From an uncultured Pelagibacteraceae bacterium (GTDB taxonomy: Bacteria; Pseudomonadota; Alphaproteobacteria; Pelagibacterales; Pelagibacteraceae): a DNA stretch of 37,038 nucleotides. Position 1 is the first letter of the stretch; every line of letters starts with the position of its first letter. Below are positions 29,641 to 37,038 of this stretch, one piece after another. A program made the position numbers and the translations under genes. The stretch spans positions 1-37,038 of the forward strand of contig CACAZG010000006.1 in the NCBI GenBank assembly GCA_902536975.1. The letters run 5' to 3'. The notes below the pieces were generated by a model that searched no databases, was not told where the DNA came from, and saw nothing but the letters and a program-made list of their open reading frames with translations.

Positions 29641-30224
29641 CGATGATATCACCTTTGCAGAACATTCATTCAGAGGGTTCTTATGGAAATTTTGAAAATA
29701 AAACTGAAAATGAATTATTGAAAATTTCTGAGTTAAAAAATTTATTAATTATTCAAATAGTTCAGTACAAAAATTCTTCAATTAAAATAAATGATATAAA
29801 ACTTAAAAATTTGCAATTTGTTAATGAAGCACAAAAAGTTGTCGCAAATGAAAATTTAAGAATATTGTGGAATTCACCAAACAACTGGCTTGTTGTTTCC
29901 AAAAAAAAAGAACTTTTTAGTGAAATTTTGAAAAATTTTAATGATAGCGACTTTGCTGTTACAGATCTCTCACATTCTAAGGCGATTATAGAAATAGAAG
30001 GGCCTAATGTTAAAGAGGTTTTAAAAAAAGGTTGTCCGTTTAATTTCAATATATTTAGTAAAAATATGTGCATCAACTCATCATATAACGGAATATCTTT
30101 TTTAGTTGATATGGTTGAAGATGATCCTGAAAAAGCTAGAATTTTTTCACTTCGTAGTTTTGGGGAGTCTATGTACCACTCAATAACTGATGCTTCACTA
30201 GAATATGGCTATAAATGTATCTAG
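29637..30224 (+). CDS. soxG: Sarcosine oxidase gamma subunit family (or MgdD)
   Basis: 195 aa; LWNSPNNWLVVS..., AVTDLSHSKAIIEIEGPNVKEVLKKGCPFNF; ATGA overlap with soxA. Confidence 0.85.
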   Translation: MTMISPLQNIHSEGSYGNFENKTENELLKISELKNLLIIQIVQYKNSSIKINDIKLKNLQFVNEAQKVVANENLRILWNSPNNWLVVSKKKELFSEILKNFNDSDFAVTDLSHSKAIIEIEGPNVKEVLKKGCPFNFNIFSKNMCINSSYNGISFLVDMVEDDPEKARIFSLRSFGESMYHSITDASLEYGYKCI

Positions 30225-30227
30225 AAA

Positions 30228-31853
30228 CTATTCTAAAGTTTTAAATCTTGTTTTTTGAATAATAAATACGAATAAAATTGGTAAAATTAAAGTCAGCAAT
30301 GTTACAGTTATTAATAATATTCCCAATTCTGAGTAGTCAGCAGTCGTCAATATTGCATTAGTCACCTTATCTTTGACTTCACGAGTAATTGTGTAAATTT
30401 CATTTAAGTATTTTGTTCCTAAAGCACTTGCTGATAGCGCCAAATTTGTAAAAGACGCAAAAACTGCAAAAAAAGTAGCTTTTAAGTGCGAAGGCGCATT
30501 CTTAGCAATCCATGCTAGTAAAGGTATCATTGAGACTTGACCTAAAGGTGACTCTAAAGCTGTATTAATTAGTGCAATAAATTTAGCATCAACAATTCCA
30601 TTTGTTATTGATGAAGTCCAATTATGAAATCCGTAATACATCCCAACACTTGGCAAAAATAATATTGCACCAGCAATTGACAAAACTACAATAATTTTTG
30701 CTATTGAATTATTTGACATAAAAGGTCTCAGCAAAATAATTCCTAACAATGTTAAGACCGAAGCTAGTAATGATAATATAGAAAAAAACTGCTCGTTAAA
30801 TTTTAGTTCATCTATTTCGAACCAAGATAGTCCTGGACCTGGACCTGGCATTGCTCTAAATACAAATATAATCACAGCCGTACCCACAATCGTAGATCTT
30901 AAATTTTGAGGCAGTTCTTTTATCAATTTACTCATCAGGAACAAAATAATTACCATAGATCCTAAAAAAACTATTTCTTGAGCAAAAGGAACTCCGAAGG
31001 AACCAACGCTGAGTGTAAAAATTACAAAAATTAAACTACCTCCTAAAATCCACCAATTAATCTCTGTTTTTTCATGTTCGTAATTATCTTCGTTACCGAC
31101 TAAACCCTGACTAATTAATTTATTTTTTTTTTTATTTTTAAGATAGTTAGCAAAAATTACTCCTAAAATTGAAACAAATGGTATTACTAGTGCATAAATA
31201 TAAATTGATCCATAGAGCTCTATTTTGTCCGCTTGTTCTAAACTATCTACGCCTTTAAATAAGATTACATTTACTAAAGCAACTAGAACAGTACCACCGA
31301 TAATTGCAAATCGTCCAAGTGTCTGCATTGTAGTATGCATTGTTTTAATCTGATCTTGTGAAAATTTTTGACCTTCTTCATCAACAATTGGAACAGCCTC
31401 TACTGTCATTGCATCTGCAACAACATCTTGAACCACATATCCAATGGGAGCTAAAAGAACACTTATTACAAACCAAGTCTCTACTTTTAGAATTGTGGAC
31501 ATCCATTCCGTATGGATAATTAATCCATACATTATCAATAAGCTTAAACCAATTAGTGTAGCTCCTACATAAACCATATAATTTTTTTTGTTCCAAATTA
31601 GATCTACTAAATGACCCAATGGCATTTTTAGTGCCCAAGGAATACCAGCCCAAAACCCTAGCCCAGCAAGAAAGGCTGCTGATAAATTTAGATAATCTTT
31701 AACAAAAAATGTACCCACTATTCCTGTTAAACCTGAAATTCCAGCTGCAAGATAAATCATTAAAGGTGGTAAATAAGATAGTTTAAATTGTCTTCCTAAA
31801 TCTAGTAAAGTGGAGTCGATAAATTTGGAAATTTGATTCATAAATTTATTCAA
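30228..31853 (-). CDS. MFS transporter, BT1/folate-biopterin transporter-like
   Basis: About 12 TM; YLAAGISGLTGIVGTFFVKDYLNLSAAFLAGLGFWAGIPWALKMPLGHLVDLI and APIGYVVQDVVADAMTVEA resemble the FBT/BT1 family. Confidence 0.6.
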   Translation of the reverse strand: MNKFMNQISKFIDSTLLDLGRQFKLSYLPPLMIYLAAGISGLTGIVGTFFVKDYLNLSAAFLAGLGFWAGIPWALKMPLGHLVDLIWNKKNYMVYVGATLIGLSLLIMYGLIIHTEWMSTILKVETWFVISVLLAPIGYVVQDVVADAMTVEAVPIVDEEGQKFSQDQIKTMHTTMQTLGRFAIIGGTVLVALVNVILFKGVDSLEQADKIELYGSIYIYALVIPFVSILGVIFANYLKNKKKNKLISQGLVGNEDNYEHEKTEINWWILGGSLIFVIFTLSVGSFGVPFAQEIVFLGSMVIILFLMSKLIKELPQNLRSTIVGTAVIIFVFRAMPGPGPGLSWFEIDELKFNEQFFSILSLLASVLTLLGIILLRPFMSNNSIAKIIVVLSIAGAILFLPSVGMYYGFHNWTSSITNGIVDAKFIALINTALESPLGQVSMIPLLAWIAKNAPSHLKATFFAVFASFTNLALSASALGTKYLNEIYTITREVKDKVTNAILTTADYSELGILLITVTLLTLILPILFVFIIQKTRFKTLE

Positions 31854-32286
31854 TTATGTTTAATTTTATTAACTTAGTATTCTTTGTTTCATTACACCAC
31901 AACTCGTAACTTTCACACACTCTCCACAGATGGTTAATAGCTCTTTGAGAAATATCTAAAGGAAAATGGCTTTTTGCATAGTATAAATCAGGAAATTTAA
32001 TTAATTGCTTCATCATTGCTTCTTTTTGAAGATTTAAAAGCCGAATTACTTCAGCAGAAATTTTTTCTCCAGAATTATTATCAATATAATTATTTTTTTT
32101 TAACTCTTCAAACCAATCATCATGATACTTACCACTACTTATTTTTTCATATAATGGTGAACCCATGAATCTTTCCATAGCATCAATATTACTAATATTT
32201 TGCTCTTTACTTTTAATTTCACTTATTGCTAAATAAATAACCTCTGCAACATAAAGTATATAAGGTTTGGTCAAATTTTTTTTCAT
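31846..32286 (-). CDS. Conserved-looking hypothetical protein
   Basis: 146 aa ORF, overlaps the MFS start by 8 nt and lies 4 nt after the GNAT stop; no recognised domain. Confidence 0.6.
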   Translation of the reverse strand: MKKNLTKPYILYVAEVIYLAISEIKSKEQNISNIDAMERFMGSPLYEKISSGKYHDDWFEELKKNNYIDNNSGEKISAEVIRLLNLQKEAMMKQLIKFPDLYYAKSHFPLDISQRAINHLWRVCESYELWCNETKNTKLIKLNIIE

Positions 32287-32290
32287 GAAA

Positions 32291-32776
32291 TTATAAATTT
32301 AAACTATAATAACACGAATTTGGATCCTCTTTGTAATGTGCAAAAGGTTTGCATTTTTTGAATCCAAAATTTTTAAATAATTTTCTTGCCGGGGCAAAAA
32401 ATTCTCCAGCTCCTGTTTCAACACTTAATTTTTTAATTCCAATTTTTTTTGATTTATCTATTAAATGTGTGATAATTTTCTCTCCATATCTTTTTTTCCT
32501 AAATTTGTCCGCAACCCTTATTGACTTAAATTCCCCATGTTCTTCTGAAAGGGTTTTCAAAGCTCCGCATCCAATTAAATCATTATTCTCCCATAAACTC
32601 CAAAATTTTATACTGGGAACTCTCAAACCTTGTACATCTAATACATGTGAACTGCCTTCTGGCGATACAGATCTTAATTCAATAAAATGAATTCTTAGAA
32701 GCTCATTTACCTGTGGGTTATCAAAGTTATTTTCTATTGATTTAATCATTTTGAAGAACATATAATCTAAAAACAA
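32291..32776 (-). CDS. GNAT-family N-acetyltransferase
   Basis: LIGCGALKTLSEEHGEFKSIRVADKFRKKRYGEKIITHLIDKSKKIGIKKLSVETGAGEFFAPARKLFKNFGFKKC; true start may be an internal Met (MIKSIENN). Confidence 0.88.
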   Translation of the reverse strand: MFLDYMFFKMIKSIENNFDNPQVNELLRIHFIELRSVSPEGSSHVLDVQGLRVPSIKFWSLWENNDLIGCGALKTLSEEHGEFKSIRVADKFRKKRYGEKIITHLIDKSKKIGIKKLSVETGAGEFFAPARKLFKNFGFKKCKPFAHYKEDPNSCYYSLNL

Positions 32777-32796
32777 ATTAAACCAATATTAAATAT

Positions 32797-33417
32797 ATGT
32801 GTGGAAGATACGTAGTTACTAATGCTGTCACAAAAACAAAAAATATTGTAAAAACTGCAATTAATGTTCAAGACACTGATAATTATAATGCTCACCCATA
32901 TCAAAATCTTCCTGTAGTCAAAAAATATAAAAACGGAAATACTGTTGAAAATCTTAAATGGGGAATTATCCCATCCTGGGCAAAACAGAAAGACTTTAAA
33001 GCCTTGATAAATGCAAGATTAGAAACAATTGATGAAAAGGTTTCATTTAAAAAACTTATAAAAACCCAAAGATGTGTAGTAGTTGCCGATGGCTTCTACG
33101 AGTGGAAAAGAACAAAAGATAACAAAATTCCATATTATTTTTTCAGAAATGATAAAAAAACAATTTTTATAGCTGCAATTTACGATGAAGGCCAATTTTG
33201 CATGATAACTGAGGAGGCAAGCCAAAATATCTTAGAAATTCATCATAGACAACCAGTAATACTTTATGAAAAAGATATAGATAAATATTTAAACATCGAA
33301 CATTTTGGCTCAACTTTTTTAAAAGAGTGTAACAAAGTAAGTTTGACTTTTCACGAAATATCTAAGGATGTAAATAAACCAACAAATAATAGCGCCTCAT
33401 TAATTCAACAAATTTAA
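32797..33417 (+). CDS. SRAP/HMCES (YedK-like) abasic-site processing protein
   Basis: MCGRYVV N-terminus with Cys2; LKWGIIPSWAKQ, INARLETIDEK, RCVVVADGFYEWKR, FCMITEEASQNILEIHHRQPVIL. Confidence 0.92.
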   Translation: MCGRYVVTNAVTKTKNIVKTAINVQDTDNYNAHPYQNLPVVKKYKNGNTVENLKWGIIPSWAKQKDFKALINARLETIDEKVSFKKLIKTQRCVVVADGFYEWKRTKDNKIPYYFFRNDKKTIFIAAIYDEGQFCMITEEASQNILEIHHRQPVILYEKDIDKYLNIEHFGSTFLKECNKVSLTFHEISKDVNKPTNNSASLIQQI

Positions 33418-33421
33418 GATA

Positions 33422-34465
33422 TTATTTTTCAATGATTGTTACATGACCCATTTTTCTTTTATTTTTTATATCTTTTTTAAGATAGTCAAAAAAGAATTCG
33501 TTCTCAGAAAATTTTTTGTCTCTATATATTAAAATATCATCACCTATTAAATTTATCATTTTGGCATTATATATTTTCTTTGTTTTAATTTTTTCTAAAC
33601 CACATACTGCTCTAACATGATTTTCAAATTGACTTATATTGTGAGAATTAATTGTCAAATGTCCTGAGTTATGAACTCTGGGAGCTATTTCGTTGGCATA
33701 TAAATTATCATTTTTGTCAATAAAAAACTCTACACACAATGTTCCAATATAATCTAAATCCTCTACAATTTTTTTTGACCACTCAGTGGATTTAATTATA
33801 ATTTCTTTCGAAACATTTGCAGGGATTTTAGAGTGCTTTAAAATTTGGTCTTCATGAACATTTTCAATTGGTTCATATATTTCATATTTTTGATTACCAA
33901 ATCTTGTAATGATAACAGATATTTCTTTTTTTAAATTAATAAATTTTTCTAATATGTATTCTTTAGAAAAATCTATTTCATTAGATATATCCTTTTTGCT
34001 ATTTAATTTGTATTGACCTTTACCATCATATCCTAATGTAGTTGTTTTTAGCAATCCTGGCAAAAAGTTTTCATTTTCTTTTAATTCGTCTATATGTTTT
34101 ATGGAAACATATTGGGTTGTTTGAATATTTATATCATTGAGAAAATTTTTTTCTGTCAATCTATTTTGGATTAAATTATTAATCTCAGGTTTAGGCAAAA
34201 CTGTTTTTTCATTATTTATACTTTGAAGAATATTAAATGGAATATTCTCAAATTCGTAAGTAACTAAATCGACACTATCGATAAATTCCTGGGTAATTGA
34301 TTTGTTGTCATATTTTCCATAAATGAATTTTTCCGTAAAGTTTTTAGCTGGTGCATTCTCATCATCGCTTAAAATAACAGTTTTAATGCCAATTCTGTTA
34401 GCAGCTACTGATAGCAAACTACCAAGTTGACCTCCACCTATAATTCCTAAAATAGGATTTTTCAT
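33422..34465 (-). CDS. purK: N5-carboxyaminoimidazole ribonucleotide synthase
   Basis: ILGIIGGGQLGSLLSVAA, VTYEFENIP, LKTTTLGYDGKGQ, NEIAPRVHNSGHLTINSHNISQFENHVRAVCGL. Confidence 0.94.
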   Translation of the reverse strand: MKNPILGIIGGGQLGSLLSVAANRIGIKTVILSDDENAPAKNFTEKFIYGKYDNKSITQEFIDSVDLVTYEFENIPFNILQSINNEKTVLPKPEINNLIQNRLTEKNFLNDINIQTTQYVSIKHIDELKENENFLPGLLKTTTLGYDGKGQYKLNSKKDISNEIDFSKEYILEKFINLKKEISVIITRFGNQKYEIYEPIENVHEDQILKHSKIPANVSKEIIIKSTEWSKKIVEDLDYIGTLCVEFFIDKNDNLYANEIAPRVHNSGHLTINSHNISQFENHVRAVCGLEKIKTKKIYNAKMINLIGDDILIYRDKKFSENEFFFDYLKKDIKNKRKMGHVTIIEK

Positions 34466-34960
34466 TTAATTTGGTTTTTTTTTAACAGATTTAGATTGTT
34501 TAGATCTCCATTTTATTAAGCTGTTTTTAATTTTAGGATCAAAATTAGAAATTATAGATGCTGCATACAATGCAGCATTTATGGCACCATCAGTTCCTAT
34601 GGCAACAGTTCCAACTGGAATACCTTTAGGCATTTGGGCTATAGATAAAAGACTATCTAGACCTTTTAGTTTTTTACTTTCAATAGGAACGCCTATTACT
34701 GGTATTCTTGTTAATGCAGCAATCATGCCAGGTAAATGTGCAGATCCTCCTGCGCCTGCAATAATAACATTAATGTTCCTCGACTCTGCTGATTTTGCAT
34801 AATTGAACATTCTCTCAGGTGTTCTGTGAGCAGAAACAATATAAGTTTCATAATTAATTTTGAGTAATTTAAGAGTTTTTTCACATAATTTCATTGTGGA
34901 ATAGTCAGATTTGCTTCCCATTACAATGGATACTCTGTGACTATATCTTTTCTTTTTCAT
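34466..34960 (-). CDS. purE: N5-carboxyaminoimidazole ribonucleotide mutase
   Basis: [55 protein letters not shown]; track ORF extends to 35017 but the internal Met ([10 protein letters not shown]) at 34960 is more likely. Confidence 0.93.
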   Translation of the reverse strand: MKKKRYSHRVSIVMGSKSDYSTMKLCEKTLKLLKINYETYIVSAHRTPERMFNYAKSAESRNINVIIAGAGGSAHLPGMIAALTRIPVIGVPIESKKLKGLDSLLSIAQMPKGIPVGTVAIGTDGAINAALYAASIISNFDPKIKNSLIKWRSKQSKSVKKKPN

Positions 34961-35047
34961 GCCAAGTTTTTGAATTAATATAATCAATATAGTCTTAAAA
35001 TTAAAACTAGTCGACAAAATTTGTAATAATTATAATGTGTTTTTAAT

Positions 35048-36016
35048 ATGAATTATCGAATTGATAATCTTCAATATTGCAACTGGTCAAGAGATATTTT
35101 TAAAATCAACAGAGACGCTGGACTGAACGCAGTACATGCAACAGTAGTATATCATGAAGACTATGATGAGTTTTTAATTAAATTGAAAGAATGGGATGAC
35201 TTACTTAATGAAAATTCAGATCTAATATTTTTGGGAAAAACTTTTGAAGATATTATAAAGGCTAAGTCAGAAAATAAAACTGCAATATTTTTTGGCTTTC
35301 AAAACTGTTCTCCAATTGAGGATGATATTAATTTAATTGAGAAAGTTCATCATCATGGATGCAGATTTATGCAACTTACTTACAATAATCAATCTCTTTT
35401 AGCTACAGGATGTTATGAAAAAAACGACTCTGGTGTTACAAATTTTGGAAGAGAAGCTATAAAAGAAATGAATCGAATTGGAATAGTTATTGATATGTCG
35501 CATTCAGGGGAAAAAAGTACATTAGATGCTATAGACATTAGCGAAAAACCAATTGCGATTACTCATGCCAATCCGTCTTTTTGGCATAGTGCTTTAAGAA
35601 ATAAATCTGAAACACTTTTAAAACATTTATCAAACAGTGGAGGAATGCTTGGGCTTTCTTTGTATGCACATCATCTAAAAGATGGAACGAATTGTAAATT
35701 AGATAGCTTTTGTGAAATGGTTGCAAAAACTGTTGAAATAATGGGAGTAAAAAATATAGGCATTGGTTCTGACCTTTGTTTGAATCAACCAGATAGTATC
35801 GTTGAGTGGATGAGGAATGGAACGTGGAGTAAAACAAAAAATTATGGTGAGGGAAGCAAAAGTAAACCAGAATTTCCTAATCAACCTGAATGGTTTATTG
35901 ATGCAAGAGGGTTTAGTAATTTAGAAAAAGGATTGAAAAAAATAGGTTTTAATGAAAATGAAGTAAATGATATTTTAGGAAACAATTGGTTTAATTTTTA
36001 TAAAGGAATTAATTAA
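35048..36016 (+). CDS. Peptidase M19 (renal/membrane dipeptidase)-family protein, atypical metal site
   Basis: CRFMQLTYNNQSLLATGCYE, GIVIDMSHSGEKSTLDAI, PIAITHANPSFWH, KNIGIGSDLCLN, FNENEVNDILGNNWFNFYKGI. Confidence 0.85.
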   Translation: MNYRIDNLQYCNWSRDIFKINRDAGLNAVHATVVYHEDYDEFLIKLKEWDDLLNENSDLIFLGKTFEDIIKAKSENKTAIFFGFQNCSPIEDDINLIEKVHHHGCRFMQLTYNNQSLLATGCYEKNDSGVTNFGREAIKEMNRIGIVIDMSHSGEKSTLDAIDISEKPIAITHANPSFWHSALRNKSETLLKHLSNSGGMLGLSLYAHHLKDGTNCKLDSFCEMVAKTVEIMGVKNIGIGSDLCLNQPDSIVEWMRNGTWSKTKNYGEGSKSKPEFPNQPEWFIDARGFSNLEKGLKKIGFNENEVNDILGNNWFNFYKGIN

Positions 36017-37038
36017 TGGAAATTAAGTTAAGAGACCCTAAATTCCTGATGAAGTTGTCTAAACTTGGTTCTTTCCATCAATCAAAACTCTCTTTTTTGA
36101 GATCTTTCTTAAAAGAGTTTAAAAATTGGAAATATAGTAGAGACCTATTTCAATTAAATGACAAAGGATTTGGAAGAGCAATTTACTCTTTTACTAAAGA
36201 AAAAAAAACTTATTCTCTAATTTGTTTTGCAAATGAAATTAAAGATGACGAAAGATCAGATAGAGTTATTGCCACAAAATGGGATGCTGCATTTACTTTA
36301 TTTGATGGCATTCCAACAAAAGAAGATGTTGATAGACTTAGTAATAATGTCCCTAAACAAGAGGTCGGAAGGCTATCTTACAAAGAACTAACACTATCAA
36401 GAGCTAATAAATCTGTCAGGTTGTTTAATCATGTAGTTGAAAATTTATCGAAAGGTCAACAACCAGATAAAGAATTTATATCTAAAGTTGGTTATCTTTA
36501 TAGAACCACTGCAGTCTATGGATCTGGTAAATTTGGTTTAGCTGATAGATTTAGGATTAAAAATAGGGATGAAATTTGTGGGCCATTTAGACTAGAGATG
36601 ATGTTGGTTTATTTAGTTAGACAATTTACATTTGACCAAGTTAACCATATTGCAAAAAGTATAAGTCCTAAAAACGCTGTTGAACTAGACAACAATATCA
36701 GCAGAACTCTGGGTATAGGAAATTCTACAGGACTTGGTATGGCACCATTTATAGTAAACCATCCCACTTTACTTAATAACTGGATAACTGCTAGAGAAAC
36801 AGTTTTAAAAAAAATAAGAGAAATAGAAAAAGTTTCTAAAAATGATTTAGATATTTTTTATCAGTGTTTAATTAAATCACTAAAAAATATCACCAGCTGG
36901 CATACTGACAGTGAATTTCAAAAAGAAAAAATTAAAAATTTAATATTTGATTTAAAAAAATTTTTAAAATTTATGAAAGATGAGTTTAAATTTGAAAATT
37001 CTTATCAATTTAATAATATTTATATGTGGGCTGAAGAG
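36016..37038 (+). CDS. Protein of unknown function, truncated by window end
   Basis: Open frame from ATG at 36016 to window end: MEIKLRDPKFLMKLSKLGSFHQSKLSFLRSFLKEFKNWKYSRDLFQLNDKGFGRAIYSF...; start overlaps the upstream stop (TAATG). Confidence 0.75.
   Translation, partial: MEIKLRDPKFLMKLSKLGSFHQSKLSFLRSFLKEFKNWKYSRDLFQLNDKGFGRAIYSFTKEKKTYSLICFANEIKDDERSDRVIATKWDAAFTLFDGIPTKEDVDRLSNNVPKQEVGRLSYKELTLSRANKSVRLFNHVVENLSKGQQPDKEFISKVGYLYRTTAVYGSGKFGLADRFRIKNRDEICGPFRLEMMLVYLVRQFTFDQVNHIAKSISPKNAVELDNNISRTLGIGNSTGLGMAPFIVNHPTLLNNWITARETVLKKIREIEKVSKNDLDIFYQCLIKSLKNITSWHTDSEFQKEKIKNLIFDLKKFLKFMKDEFKFENSYQFNNIYMWAEE

Noticed and set aside
29762-30076. 104-aa minus ORF opposite soxG
   Set aside because: Antisense shadow; soxG motifs and operon context are stronger.
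1-37038. Mobile elements, CRISPR arrays, prophage, tRNA or rRNA genes
   Set aside because: No transposase/integrase ORFs, no regularly spaced direct repeats and no RNA gene consensus recognised on either strand by eye; a tRNAscan/Infernal run would be decisive.

Overview
AT-rich, gene-dense window with no mobile elements, CRISPR, rRNA or tRNA recognised. It looks like a streamlined marine alphaproteobacterium (SAR11/Pelagibacter-like, by gene content and composition; not proven). Most of it reads as a methylated-amine/one-carbon island. On the minus strand lie a TMAO demethylase (Tdm: DUF1989+GcvT fusion), a small MarR-like regulator, a DAO-family FAD oxidoreductase, a GmaS-like type III glutamine synthetase and a truncated class II amidotransferase (MgsA/GlxB-like). 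Divergent from these is a TmoXVW-like TMAO/betaine ABC transporter with a fused double permease, interrupted by three small membrane/secreted ORFs. Glycerol kinase follows 4 bp behind tmoW, then a Tmm-like trimethylamine monooxygenase. Next is a tight run of GpsA-like dehydrogenase, sugar ABC transporter (no ATPase gene), GH63-like glycosidase, Fe-ADH and class I amidotransferase. This could form a glucosylglycerol/glucosylglycerate-type cyanobacterial osmolyte utilisation module (inference). Then come Fhs, SoxBDAG (or MgdABCD), a BT1/folate-biopterin-type MFS transporter, a GNAT, an SRAP protein, PurK/PurE, an M19 dipeptidase homologue that seems to lack half of the metal site, and a truncated unknown ORF. 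Most interesting leads: the GH63/ABC/GlpK/GpsA module, the orphan DAO oxidoreductase as a candidate for an unassigned dimethylamine step, the folate-transporter link, and the regulatory architecture of the tdm/tmoX divergent promoter.
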